Shown: piece by piece, positions 50,095-63,200 of the stretch
Layout: every line of letters starts with the position of its first letter
Position numbering within the stretch: position 1 is the first letter of the stretch
Assembly: GCA_028564675.1 (NCBI GenBank)
Contig: JAOVVO010000221.1
Coordinates: forward strand, 1 to 64,000
Direction: 5' to 3'
DNA: 64,000 nucleotides
Origin: Onchocerca lupi
Lineage: Eukaryota > Nematoda > Chromadorea > Rhabditida > Onchocercidae
Notes under the pieces: model-generated
Seen by the model: the letters and a program-made list of their open reading frames with translations, nothing else
What the model was told of the DNA's origin: nothing
The model's database searches: none
Made by a program: the position numbers and the translations under genes

Positions 50095-53000
50095 ATGGCG
50101 GAAAAAGTACGTTCGGTGCGTTTCAGTGATGAATTGCTCAGAATATCTCGTAGAAATACACCGGTAAAAAACGTGTCCGAATTTTATGAGCAAATTCATC
50201 AAATACCGGTAAAACATCCTCAGGTGTTCGATGATAATCTTTATAGTCCGTATGATGTTTATACCGCAGCTAGTATAGGAGATACATTAGTGATTGAGGT
50301 AAGCATTATGTTTCTCCTAAGATTCAATCAGATATAAACTGATCCAAATGGCGAAAAAAAAAGTGTAAATTAATTATATAAAGATAAATTACTTGTTAAT
50401 AATAAAATAAGGATAATTAAAGCAATTACGCTGAATTATTGTCAAATAAATCATATTTCTCATATCAGAATTGAAACAGCAATTTCTGATTCCTGAATTT
50501 TAGCTCATTTCCTTTAAGCTTTAAGAAGCTAATATCGAAAAGTTGAAGGTTTTTAGACTATAATTACATCTTTTCCTTCCAGAACATGGAATTGTACTTT
50601 CAGGCACAGTTGAAAAAAGGATTTGATGCAAATCGTTTGAATGGAAGTGGATGGAGTTTATTGATGTATGCTGCTTATCTTGGACATGAAGAAGTTTGTG
50701 TATTGTTGCTTAATTCAAGAGCTTTGGTGAATTTATGCAATTTAAATGGACAAACAGCGCTAATGCTTGCTGCCAAATGTGGGAATTTGGCTATTGTAAG
50801 TATTTCATTAAATTGCCAAATTTATGCATCAACAAGTAAAACTTCACAACTGTGAAAATTGAGAATCTTGATTCTGTCTGCAAACGAATTTATTACAAAA
50901 TTTGAATTGTACTGATTTTGGATTTCTGTTTTTTAAAAGATAGTCTTTTCTATTTAATCACAGATAAGCCATTATGCTTTTTTCATTTTTTCAAGTTAAG
51001 CAGCTTAAGGTTAAGAAATGAATTTTCTTTTCAGGTACGATTATTAATGCGAAAAGATGCTGAAATTGATAAACAAGATAATATGGGTGATACAGCGTTA
51101 GCTTATGCAACTGCATGTTCACAAACTCCAATTGTAAAAGTTTTGCTGGATAATGGCGCTAATCCAAACATTCCCAATTTGCTTGGCATGACACCAACGT
51201 TAACTGCATGCTGTCTCAAACAGGAACTTACATTACTTGCATTGCTAGAAAATGTATGTTTGTTGCATTTTTTTTTTTTTTTTTTTTTTGTACTTGTTTT
51301 GAAGAGAAATTTTTATGGAAAGCAAAGTGAAAGATGAATTAAGCATTCAAAATATATTAACCAAAATTAGATTGACGAATGAAGTAGTTTCTTCGGTCCA
51401 TAAAAATTCAAGTTGCTTATTTATCCGATTTTCTGGCACTCATTACAATCTTATCTTATCTTATCTTTTTCTTTTTTTTTTTTGGGGGAGGGAGGGGGAA
51501 ATAGAATTAAATGACAGTAAATTTCTTCATCTTTTATCCCTTTCATTTGCAATCACATTTATTTACTTTTTTTAAATGTAACATCTTTTATTGCCAAAAT
51601 GAAATTCATTCGAAAGAAGCATTAGGAATGCTTCAATATTATATTATCTGTTTTAGTTGTATGCGAAATTTAAAAAAATTTCGTATAAATTTACAATCCA
51701 TACATTTCTCAAAAGTCACCGTACTCATTTTTAGACTTTTTCATTTCTTTTTAATTTGACATCAGTGAAGAAAATGCAAGAGTAAATTTTTTCTATTCTA
51801 ATTAGGAAAAATATGTTTTTCAGTAATCAAAATTTTGATTCCAATATATTTTCACTGAAAGAAGGAAAAAAGAAAACAAATATTACGATATTACTTATTT
51901 CTTTTCATTTCTATTAACACTTTGATAAGAGCCATATAAGCAATACTGATCATAAGACAAATTTGATCAAGCAATGCCTTGTAACTGATAAAGAAATAAA
52001 TTATGTTACTTGACTCCTGTCTGACTTTGTAGAATTGATTTGCGCTTTTTATCTTCATATTTTTCGACTTATAAGAATCGGCTTGTATCTTAATTAGAGA
52101 TTAACAACATAATTATCATTAAGATAATTTGTCGGAAATCCATTCGTCGAACCATCGACAATTAAGTCTGCGAATTTTTGGATTTCAATTCTTTGAATCA
52201 TTTTGACATTAAATTACGCATTCTCACGCTGCAACAAATTCGGCAGTGAAAAATACAGTCATCTTTCTGATATCAAGTTTGAGCATCATCTCATCAGCAT
52301 TTAAAATTTCGGCGATTAGATGACTTACCTTCTAAAAGATATCATTCACGATTTCTTGGAAATTTATTTTGGCTAATTTTATCTCAATCAGCTTCTGTTG
52401 AAGAATTCAGTGTTTTAGGATGGAGATCCAAAATTAAAAAATGCAAAAGGAGAAGATGGTGAAGCTTTAGCTTTCGATAATCCAAAAATCATCGCCATTT
52501 TGAAGGATCCTCCTCGGGTACACATTTTTAATTGTCAATAATTCTTTCATTTTTCAATTTTAATTTATTGCATTCATGAAATTTCTGATAAATTTGATGA
52601 TACTGCAATCGTTCAAGGATTATGCTATAGAATTTTGAATATTATGAAAATTCTGCAATTGCTTTATCTGCTACAATGATTGAGTGTAAATTTACATTTA
52701 AACTTAATCTAAAATTTTTGGATTTAATTTGATCTTTCATTCATGAAATAATAAATAGTAGATTTAAGGACTATTGAATATTCAGGATTGCTAAGTTTTT
52801 TGGATTCAAGTGTTAGAACAACTAAATACTGAAATTCATCTATTTACATGAATATATATATCGAAACATAAATACCTTGTATGGATAAGATTTTTTTTTT
52901 AGTGCAAAAAAAAGAAAAACAATACAGAAGAGAAAATAATGGAAGTGAATTCATTAACAGAATTATTATCACGGCTTAAATTGGAAAAATACATCGAAAT

Positions 53001-54550
53001 ATTTGAAACTGAAAAAATCGATTTGAATTTATTCTTGGAGCTCAACGATACTGATCTTATAGAGATCGGTATCAAAGTATGTTTGTATTCATATTTTATA
53101 ATAAAATAAAGGAAAAAAAACAGGGAAATAAAATTAAAAATAATTTTCAAATACTGAAAAATTTTTCTGTTTTTTCCTATTCCATAATTTTAATTTTATG
53201 CTTAATTTTACATCTTAATTTCTTAATTGTTAGTTAACTTAATTTCAATGAAATTTTTTTTTCTTCTGAAAATTGAAAATTTTTTTGAAAAAAATTTTTT
53301 TTTTCAATGAAATTTTCAGGCTTATGGTCCACGTAAGAAAATGCTAAATGTAATACAACGATATCGAACCGATGGAACCCTTACTTATACAAATGATTCG
53401 AAAGTAATCTTGCATCCTTATATCAATGAAAGTGAACAGCTGAAATTGCATTCTGAACAGGTTATCTCATAAGAGGATTGATTAATAAAGATTATTAATT
53501 GATATTTTCCTCTTCAATTTGAAAGTACAAATGCTATAGCATTTCATCATTTTACTAACTTTTGATTTAAATTTAGAAATGTAAATTTAAATTAGCTTCA
53601 AATTTCTATCATTTTTAACAACATTTTGTTTAGTTCAATATTGCAATTTGTAATTATTTTAAGATGAATTAGAAAAAAAAATAACGAGAAAAGGAGACAT
53701 ATGAAAGATTCTTTTTTTTTAAATGCTTTTTTTTCTATTGCATAAATTTGTAAAAAAAAAAAAAGAAGAAAATTGTTGACAGGTAACAAATGAACTAATG
53801 GAATCTCAACAACGCTTAGTAGAATGCCAACAAGAATTAAGACAAGCTCAAAGGTTGAAAACGAATTATCGACCAATGCTAAAGACTATTTCAGAAACTT
53901 TTCCACATGCACGGAAAATAGCCTATATTATACTTCAAGTTAGTGGATTAAAACCATTGCAAAATTAGTTATAAAATTTAAATGATCGAAAAAAAAAAAA
54001 TCTTTTGACAAAATTTCCAGCCTTTCTTTTGCTCCGTAGTACATTACTTCTTTCATGTGTATCTTCCGCAAATGTTTGATTTATCATTATCATATCATGA
54101 AAAATTACGAACTCTCTACTCTCCGCTAATTTTAATTAAACGTTAATTACAATGAAGGCATGAAAATTTCAAATAGATAAATTACGGTCCAAAATGCGTA
54201 TCTGCACTATGCGAAACAATTCACGCATTGATTGAATGATTAAGAAATGTTAATTATTTTTCTAATTTAAAAAATTCCAAATAGATAAATTACGGTCCAA
54301 AATGCACACGTATTGATTGAATGATTAAGAAATGTTAATTATTTTTCTACTTAACTTTTTGACTTTTAATTATGCATTTCTGATCATGCATATTTTAATT
54401 TTCATAGTTGAAATTTAATTTTCCTAAAAAATTTTTTATCAGGAAATTCGACAAGCAAATGGTACAGGCAATGCTTTGGAAAAAGATGTACTTGCAATAA
54501 TCAGAAATATCGATAATATTCTGAAGAAAATGGTCGAACTCTCACAATAA
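50095..54550 (+). CDS. ANKS3: ANKS3 homologue, ankyrin repeats + SAM (MLT-3-like)
   Basis: Eight exons, all joining in phase 0: 50095-50298, 50583-50795, 51035-51253, 52419-52517, 52903-53076, 53320-53460, 53783-53938 and 54443-54550, giving 437 residues. Ankyrin repeats run from about residue 57 to 240, with VYTAASIGDTLVIE, GSGWSLLMYAAYLGHEEV, NGQTALMLAAKCGNLAIV and MGDTALAYATACSQTPIV. A SAM domain follows (about 260-322): TELLSRLKLEKYIEIFE, LNLFLELNDTDLIEIGI and AYGPRKKMLNVIQRYR, with the family's L..IGI..(F/Y)GPR(K)KM core. The C-terminus is a coiled coil rich in Gln and Glu. Domain order and SAM sequence match vertebrate ANKS3, which binds NEK kinases at cilia. The C. elegans counterpart MLT-3 works with NEKL kinases in moulting; the same role here is inference. 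The protein is shorter than vertebrate ANKS3, lacking most of the ANK-SAM linker. The start ATG lies 4 bases past a TTTGAG acceptor. Confidence 0.92.
54165..54350. repeat. imperfect tandem duplication in ANKS3 intron 7
   Basis: The block caaatagataaattacggtc...ttgattgaatgattaagaaa occurs twice, at about 54168-54262 and 54276-54350; the second copy lacks about 20 internal bases. No function is apparent. Confidence 0.85.
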
Positions 54551-56117
54551 TGATAATAATTACTCAATATGCTTTTTTCTATTATCCTTTTCTACAGAGA
54601 TTATTTAGAATGTTAAAATTTCTCATATTCTTCTCTTCAGGTTCAAATTAATACGTTAAACGTGAAAAAAAAATCGATAAAAGGCGTTAATTTAATTTTA
54701 GAAAAACTTTTCTATATCCTAATTTCAGAAGAATATTCAAAAAAAAGCATCAAAAAATTATTCAATGTCTTTAAATATATGATTTTTAATAGCTTTTCCA
54801 ATTATTTTAAGTATGTCAGGTTATTTTTGAGAAATTAATTTTTCCTTTATCTTAGATTCTTAACAGTATATCCATTTTTAAATTTCGCAATAAGAACCTT
54901 TTACACGTTATTATATTCTATATGGATTGAATTTCGATATGTTCAGACTCATACAATTTTATTCGAATAAATACGAAGCGAAATTTTATACTTCTAAATA
55001 TCAAACTAAGTTTTATTGTTTCTGATTAAGCATAGAATGAAGTTTTATTTTAATATTTGAGAAGATTGTATATTTTGAAGAATTTTCAACAATGTTCGCA
55101 GTATGACAAGAAGGAGAAATTGTAAATGCAACCGTTGGTACATTTCATTTAACAAACAGAAATTTTCATGAAACTGAAAATTAGGAACTTTTTGGTTTTT
55201 CAATTCAATTTTTAAGACGTTGATACCGTAACAATAACTAAAACTAGTCATTTCATACATTAGTTTATAAATTTTGTTCATACGTACGTCATTTATACAC
55301 TTTTAAAGCGTAGTTTAAATTCAGTGTTGTTTAAAACTTGCTAGGAAAATCGAAAAAGTTTTTCGTCCATATCTTCGACAACTATTTCTTTTTCACTTCG
55401 AAATTTATCATTTTCCATAAGAATTTCCATTTTTACTATTTAATTGATGTAATTAGCAGGGTTTTTTAATCGATCCAATTTGTAAATCCTCTTCATTGCT
55501 GAATGCGGAAGTATCATGGCCAACAAATATGACAAATTCAAAAGCATTTTTTGCTTCTGTCAACAAGCTGGGCTCATTCCTTGAATTGCAGAATATTTAG
55601 AAACTTTTCAATTCTTAAATATTTAAATAAATTAAATCAAAAAGCTTGTCAATTTTAAATATTTAAAAAAATTAAATGAACAAGCTTATTAAATTTAAAT
55701 AAATTAAATCAACAAGCTTATTATGTACGGTTACAAAAAAAACGATTCATCACCAGAACATTGTTTTAATGGAGGATGTAAGATTTGTTAGCGAATGACT
55801 ATTTAAATTCAATATGGAATAAATATATCAAAAAGTAAATATCATCAGACAGAAAAATCGAACATTTAAACAAAGAGCTGAAACAGTCAAATTTTAATCA
55901 TTGATTTAAAAATATATCTTTTTCAAAAATTTATTTTTAATTTTAGGAATAATAAAACTGATTAATGGTGCGATGAATAGAACATTATCAATTAAAATGA
56001 CAGCAATATTTTTCATGATATATTTGCTGTAAAAAATGAATATTTTTAGAATGTTTAGAAAAGTAAAAAAAAAAAAAGAAAAAAAATAGAATATGCGTTT
56101 TTTTTTTTTTTTTTTTT
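54551..56117. other. intergenic, nothing recognised
   Basis: AT-rich flank downstream of the ANKS3 homologue. It contains a short tandem array at about 55608-55725, in which a unit with ttaaatatttaaataaatta and aagctt recurs about three times. There is a poly(A) run near 56069-56089 and a poly(T) run just before the nad5 copy. No gene is supported. Confidence 0.55.
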
Positions 56118-57010
56118 TTTGGTTTTATTTTATGGTAATTTTGGTGATCGCTGGAGTGCAATGAGGATTCTATTTATTAATCGTATTAGTGAATTTTTTT
56201 TTTATTTTTTTGTTTTTTAATGGTTTCGTTTTGTTTTCTGTGAATTCTTATCAATTTTTTGGTTTTTCGTTGATCTTAATATTACTTGTTTCTGTTTTTA
56301 TCAAGAAATGTTAAGATATTTTTGATAGTTGATTGCCCAAGGTTATGGCTGCTCCTACTCCAGTTAGTTGTTGTTTGGTTCATAGTAGAACTTAAGTTAC
56401 GGCCAAGATTATGTTGATGAATTGCTATGTTTATGTTTCTTTCAATTTTGATGATTTATTTTTTGTTTTTATTTTAGTTTTTTCTGCTTTTTATACTTTG
56501 GTGGAGGAGAATGCTAAGAAAATTATTCCTTTAAATATCATATCTCTGATTAGTTTGTTGTTTTTTCACTATTGGTAGTGGTGGTGTTTGCACTATTTAT
56601 CTTATGTTCATTTGATTATTAGATATTTTTTTTTTTTTAAAGATTGTCATTCATGCAAATAGATTATTTGATTTTTATTAATTCTGGTCAACAGGATTAT
56701 CGTGATTATTCTTTTTTTAGTTTTTGTGTTCCTGTTTTGGTTCAAATTGCAAATTTTTTTTTTGTTTGTTTTTTGTTTGTGTGGTTTGTTATTTACTAGT
56801 GGTAGTTGTTTCTTGTCATGATTATTTTGTCATTGATTGTAGATTTGGCTTTCCTTTTCTAAATTTTGTTTTTTTTTCCTTTTCTGGTTCTTTTTGATGT
56901 ATATTTATTGCTTGGAATTGTTTCTTCCAAGGATTTCTTTGGTAGGAAATTGAATTCTTATGAGTTCCTCGTAAAATTTGTAATGATAATAATCATAATA
57001 GTAATAGTGA
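56118..57010 (+). pseudogene. nad5: nuclear copy of mitochondrial nad5 (NUMT)
   Basis: A T-rich stretch reads, with stops and frame shifts, as NADH dehydrogenase subunit 5 of complex I. Landmarks in order are GDRWSAMRILFINRIS, then VMAAPTPVSC followed by LVHSST (the invariant SAPTPVSSLVHSSTLVTAG block), then SGQQDYRDYS and finally GIVSSKDFFGRKL. The LVHSST match needs AGA read as Ser, as in invertebrate mitochondria, and the following Leu codon has become TAA. The order is the same as in nad5 of C. elegans, covering the middle and C-terminal parts. Several frame changes show it is dead. The exact edges are uncertain; the left edge abuts a poly(T) run at 56099-56120. The frame at 56866-57114 is part of this copy, not a separate gene. 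Confidence 0.85.
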
Positions 57011-57239
57011 TTAAAAGTAACTTTGTTTTTCCCTCTTTCAATTTTTTTTTCAAATTTTCTGTTTCTAGAATAATAGATATCATTTATTCCGGAATATTCT
57101 TCTCCTTACTTTAGATATCAACTGGTTAATTCTCTTTACTTCTCCTCATTTTAAAGTTTGGTACTAATTAGCGCTCATCTATGATGTGCCTAAAATAGTA
57201 ATTCAGTCTTAGATCATTACTATTGTTATCAATTTATTG

Positions 57240-57736
57240 TAGCGGTTCACACTTAGATTTTAAAATTTCAAGGTGAAATTCGAAATTTTAAGAGGAAATT
57301 TTTCAAAATCTAAATGCCTACTGCCACAATAAGTTCGTAATAATTTTAATGATCTAAGATTGAATTACTATTTTAAACACGTCATAAATGAGCTAATTAA
57401 TACCAAATTCTAAAATGACGAGAAGTAAAGCGAATTTATCAATTAATATTTAAAGTAGGGAGAAGAATATTTCGGAATAAATAATATCTATTATTCTAGA
57501 AAAAAAAAAAATTGAAAGAGGGAAAAAAAAAGTTACTGTTATGTCTGTTCTAATTTTAGTATTACAAGTAAATTAGGAAGTAAAACTTATGTTTTAAAAA
57601 AATTTCGCTTTAAATCATTAAATGTGATCAACCGAAAATTTTATCATTTTAAGAAGTTAAATTTACTGAAAAAAAAGTTTCCTCTTAAAATTTCAAATTT
57701 CCTCTTAAAATCCTAAAATCTAAATGTCTACCGCTA
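57240..57736. mobile_element. 493-bp MITE with TA target duplication
   Basis: The ends are inverted repeats: gcggttcacacttagatttt on the left and, read in reverse, gcggtagacatttagatttt on the right, extending with interruptions to about 60 bases. Both ends are flanked by TA, the target preferred by Tc1/mariner elements. There is no coding capacity. The phrase cctcttaaaat is repeated inside the termini. A truncated relative lies at 41926-42272. Confidence 0.8.
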
Positions 57737-58283
57737 TCTTCATTGATTAATTTCTTAATTGCAAATGCACATGTGAATATTTCTCAGTCCTGGAGAATGA
57801 TGTCGATCAATAGCCAAAAACCATCAGTGACTCTAGGCGAGTTGATTGTAAAGTCGGTCGATCAGCTTCCAAAGATCCGCTGAACTGAATTGAGTTGAGT
57901 ATTGATTGGGTTGAGTTGACACAGGTTGCGTTGAGTTGGATTGGGCTGTGTTTCGTTAGGTCAAGTTGATTCGATTGGAACTATGTATCCAAACCGGATT
58001 GTAAAACCTTTATTCGGATCCTCTTTCTTAATACAACAAGATTTATATGTATTAGAAATGGAAATGGTTTACATTAAACACAGGAAACTGCTAAGACCCA
58101 ATTACAACAACATAAGCATCGTAACAAGATCTAATGAGAAGATTAGAATGTGAATTTGGACAATACAAAGATATGAACACGCAAAAAAGTGTTAATTTTG
58201 GCTGATTTATTGTGAAGAATTCCTTGCGAAGAATGATTTATTGTGAAGAATTCCTTTTTTGTTGATAATTTTGCCAAAGTTAA

Positions 58284-58392
58284 AAAATTTATGAAATTTG
58301 TTTAAATGATATAGATGAAATTTGAAGTAATTTTGCCAAAGTTAAAATATTTATGAAATTTGTATAAATGATATATACATGAAATTTGAAAT
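58284..58392. repeat. imperfect tandem duplication, ~60-bp unit
   Basis: A unit beginning taattttgccaaagttaaaa and running through tttatgaaatttgt...atgaaatttgaa occurs twice. Immediately upstream, gaatgatttattgtgaagaa is also part of a shorter repeat (gtgaagaattcctt at 58211 and 58240). No function is evident. Confidence 0.8.
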
Positions 58393-59289
58393 TTATATAA
58401 TTCTCTCATAACCCACTGAATATTTTTAAATTTCTCTTATTTATATTTTATATTTATAATAAGTAGAGCAAAAATAAAAGAAAAATTGAAAGGACTAAAA
58501 ATAGGCTTTTTTCATTTTCTTGTTTCGTCTCAGTTCCAACCCTTCCCTTGAAAATTTCATTTCATGCACTTTAGAAATCAATTGAAAAAAAATCAAATAT
58601 TTTTTAATGTATAAAATGAAATGAACTTGTAATAAATTATTTACTTCTTATTCACTGGAATTAATTTTTATCTTCCCGCTCTTTTTATTTTATTATTTAC
58701 ATTATATAATGTGACAAGTTTTATATGTGAAAGTAATCATCTAATAGAATTTGATGATTTGCAAATTAAAATTGATGCATTGAATTTGTGAGCAAATATG
58801 ATTGGTTCATTTTGAATAATAACAATGGGAAATAAGTTTTAATAATATTAAACTTAGAGCATTTCTTCATGCATATACAAATCCTTTTTTTTCTTTTTTT
58901 TTTTTCATTTTGATGAACAACCCATAACATGAACTGTAATATCATTAAGATCTTAGATAGCAAATTTGATGAAGAATTATTGTTTTGGATTGAATTTGAA
59001 TGAATTATCAATTTTTCTGAAACTTTCAAAAAGAAAAAATAGACCTAGCAGCCGAACATATTTATTTCAAAAAATCTTTTGAGAAAAATGAAATAAATAT
59101 GGTAATCTTTATTTTGGCTTTTATGATATTTCGATTTTTGTTTATACCATTTCGAGCCTATGAGAAAAAAAATACCATTCTGAGCCTATGAAAACTTCTC
59201 ATTAATTTGCTTATTTATTGATTTTCTTCGGATATAATTACTGAAATTGCTACCTAAATGACTATTTCTTATCTTTAAAATATGGAATT

Positions 59290-59440
59290 TCAATAAGACT
59301 TCTGTCAGACCAAAATTTCGACATAATCCAAATAGCAAAAATTCCAATATTTCTCAAACAAATACGTCACTTATCCATATCGCGACACAATAGCCTTTGT
59401 TCTTTCATCTTCCAATCTGTTAATATAGCTCATGAATATT
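59290..59440 (-). repeat. dispersed repeat family D, copy 3
   Basis: On the minus strand it reads acagattggaagatgaaaga, then caaaggctattgtgtcgcga and tatggataagtg...gagaaatattgg. The coding-like part NRLEDERTKAIVSRYG before a stop is the best preserved of the three copies. Confidence 0.65.
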
Positions 59441-60237
59441 TTCGAAAAGGTTGTAAAATATGCTAATTATGTGAAATGTTTTTTTAAATTTTTTTAAAAA
59501 TATTTTATAAAAAAAAAAAACATTTATAAAGATTAATGCTTGTGTGTACATTGTCTAAAGAGTGGGTTATAAATCGTGTTATTTGTCAGAATATTCTAAT
59601 GACTAAAACTTGTATGCTTTGTTTTTATTGCATTGTCTATCTCTAATCATTTGATCCTTGTCCTGATACCAAACTTTTTTTGTATAATTAATATGCTGCA
59701 AAATTTACGTTTACAGTCGATACCAAGAATTGTCCACATAAAAAGGAACTTTTTTGAGTCAACTTCATCAATATTCTACAATATCAATGTCACAGTTCAT
59801 TGTCTTCAGCATTAGTGTTAGCTACGGTTCAATTCCCAATTCGATTTCGAAAATTTAACAATTTTCAACAGTATAAGTGAGAATTTAGCAAGAGCAGCAG
59901 CAGTAAAGAAGCGGAAAAAAGAAAAACGAAAAGTACAACAACGTATCGAATAAAATTCAAAGGACTGTTAGTATATTTTTATTGTTTACAGTTATTATTC
60001 ATTTAATCTTTACTATTATATTGTTTATTTTAATCTTTTTTCTTTTATTATTTTGTATGTAATATCGTATAAACATAATAAAAGCTATTTGTTGACCTGA
60101 TGAAGTGACAACTGCAAGGTGAGTGACATCTCCACTCCAATCCTATCGGTTTATAAACCAAAGTACAAGCTATCAGAATTTTTTTTCCCCAAACAACTTC
60201 TTAATAAATCGATTTCTGCTCATATTATACGCAAAGT

Positions 60238-60275
<38 letters not shown>

Positions 60276-60277
<2 letters not shown>

Positions 60278-63200
60278 GGATGCAATAACAAAATCGCCCG
60301 GGCGGTATTGGCCTGTGTCGAGCAAATATGATGCAATCGATAGAAAATATAAGTTTTTTAAGGCGTGAGTTCTCTTTTATCATTAAAGTTGTTGGACAGA
60401 GTTCAAGAAATAGAAGATTTCCTCTTAGAAATTCTGACTTGGAATATTTATTCTGTCAGATTGTATTTCAATCGAATTGAAAGTTTTACAGAATACTTTT
60501 TCTTTTCATTTTTAAAACTTCTTTTTCCTAATCAATTTTAGTTCTCATGCTAAGCAAATGCAAAGATATTACCCATTAACACAACCTGGTCAAAGCTCAT
60601 ACTTATCTCAACAACACAGTACCACTACTTTTTTAAAATCTCAGGTGATTCAATTTTCATATCGATGTAGCAATTTAGACTTGCTTTTTAATATATTTTA
60701 TTTTATTTCATCCTCAAGAAAATAATAAAGTGAAAATTTTCAGATTTTAATCGGAAATGAAATGGCCGAATTTACGACCGATTCAAATGTCAAGAAGGTA
60801 TTTTCTATCATACAGTATTAGGAAAAATAACTGAGTTTCACGAGCGATTGAAAATGAATTCAATGAAAATCTTTCCAACTATTTTTCATTCATTAAAAAA
60901 ATTGCTCACTAGATAAACGATTTACCGAATGATATATTGTTGATAATATTTGATTACTGTCATCCGATTGATCTGATTCATTGTTTCTCTTTGGTTTCGC
61001 GCCGTTGGAATTATTTGGCTAATCATAGCGCTTTATTCACCGAAGTTCGAGTATTAATTAACGATCTCTCATTGAAATATGGCAGTGTAAAAAAATTCTT
61101 TCAGAGAGTAAGTTTTATGCAACGATTTTTCTGCCTAGTAATATTTTATGCAACGATTTTTTTTGCCTGATAATACTTTATGCGACGATTTTTTGCCTTA
61201 TAATATCAATTAATCAATAAAGAAAATTTTCGTAATTTATCGATCATAATTAATCAAAATCACGACCAAAGACTTGTCATTTTGCCTTGAAATTACTTTC
61301 CTTTTGTTTATCTACAATAATGAGTTGAAATGTAAATACTAGTTGATTTCTTTCATATATTTTCAGACTTCGCACTATCTTCGAAAATTATGTATTCATT
61401 GTTCGGTATTCTTACCATCTGCTCAAGTTAATGCATTATTCGATATTTGTTTTCCTAACGTCATCCATCTCGATATTGGCTCCTTTAAAAGTATAAATTG
61501 AAATTATTAAAGACAAAATTGAAATTAAAAAAGATTACCTCTATAGGAGAATTGTTGCAAGAATAATAAAAATAATAAATCTTGACAAGATTTGATTTTT
61601 TTTTTTTTGAAATTGAAATATTTTTTTATTTAAATATTTTTTTTCTTTGCAGAAATGAATACTACATTGTTGAAAAAGTTATCAGATTGCTTTCCCAATG
61701 TTGAAACATTACATATGGATGAATTGGAGATAGTATGTGATTTATATTGGAAACCGCATGAAAATTGCTCTAATTATTATTTAGCACTGATATGATTATA
61801 ACTATCACTGCTATGATTATTTTTAAACAGTTGATTTTTTACCATTATTTTCACAAAATTTTTCTAATTTAATTTAACAATATGTCAAAATTTTTGGATA
61901 ATATTTTATTAATTTAATTTTAATTAGTGTAATGCTTTGAATGTTATTTCTTTTATAGTGTTCATTTTGTGGCAAAAATGGTGAAGAATGGAATGAAGTA
62001 GTGGAAATGTTATTTGGAGATGAGAATATTTTCCCGAAAGTACAAAATTTTTTCATGGGCAATATACAACAATATTGCAGGGAAACTGGTGCAAAATTAT
62101 CAGTTTGTAAACGTCCATTAAATTTATTATACATTCATACCGGAGCAGCCAGAATAAAGTAAGTTTTATTCTTTTTGAAAATTACTTTAGCAACAGTTAT
62201 TGGCTGATGTTGATCTTTTAAAAGATTTTGTAGTTTAATTTTATGAATTATATGACTTTTTTTTTTATAATTTTATGATTTTGTATTTTGAAGCTTTATT
62301 ATTTGAAAATTACTTGATACATGTTTTTTTATTAATCATTATCATATTCATTAGCATTACTAACACATGTTCATTAATACTGCTGTTTTTTAGTTTTAGC
62401 GAAATCAAAACTTCACCATGGACTTCAACACTTACCGAACTTCATCTTGGACATTGCATTAAAAATGAAGATTTTCGATATATTGCTGATTTGCAGAATT
62501 TAAAAAGATTCTCATTAGCTGCCTGTTTTTATGCCTCTGATGAAGATATTGCTCCTTTAAAAGTAAGCGAAAAAAAATCTTCAAAAATATGGCTTAACCT
62601 TCTCAATTTTTAATTTCAAAAACAACTTTTGTACTTTTCGTGTTTTTGTAATTTTTTTTTTCGTGCACTTTTTGTTTTTAAAGATTAAATGATTTACACT
62701 GCTAATTTCGCAAGAATGTATCGATTTAATTGCTCAATCATAATGCTTTTTCGTTTTGAGAATTTATTCATACTTAATTCGATTTCAATCTTTGATATTC
62801 TGATTATCATTTTTACAATAAAACGATTAATGTTATTTTGGCTTACTTTTTTTTTTTTTTTTTTTTTATTAATTTTTTGATGTTGCAGAATTTGTACAAT
62901 TTGGAAGAGCTACGGATGAATTATGATTGCGATGATAGCAATCTTTCCACTGAAGGAATGATTAATTTATTTACTTTGCCAAACAAAGGACCTGAAAAAT
63001 CATTCCCATATAAGCTCAAGCATTTAGAAATTGCATTTTTGTATGCATGCAGAACCGATCTTTTGAAAGCTATTAATCAAAAATATGTTGATTTTTTCTT
63101 TTCTTTTTTTTTTTTTTTTTTGTTATTCAAATTATCATAAAAATGCACAAATTTTGGTTGCAGTAACAGTGAATCGCAGAAAGTTATAAATTGAGATTCA

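Larger units (their letters stand above)
57737..60275. other. intergenic region upstream of F-box gene
   Basis: No gene is convincing. At about 57885-57960 there is a degenerate run of ttgagttga and ttgggttgag words. Tandem duplication at 58284-58392 and a family D repeat at 59290-59440 are listed separately. At 59880-59954, after a TTCAACAG acceptor-like site, a short frame reads ISENLARAAAVKKRKKEKRK to a stop; it could be a basic C-terminal exon but no preceding exon can be tied to it. The F-box gene's promoter should lie near the right end. Confidence 0.5.

Noticed and set aside
57885..57960. ttgagttga-rich run considered as a telomere-like array
   Set aside because: The words are degenerate and do not form a regular hexamer array, so an interstitial telomere is not supported.
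59826..59837. ggttcaattccc, a tRNA T-loop-like motif
   Set aside because: No A-box or acceptor stem can be paired at the right distance upstream or downstream, so a tRNA gene is not supported.
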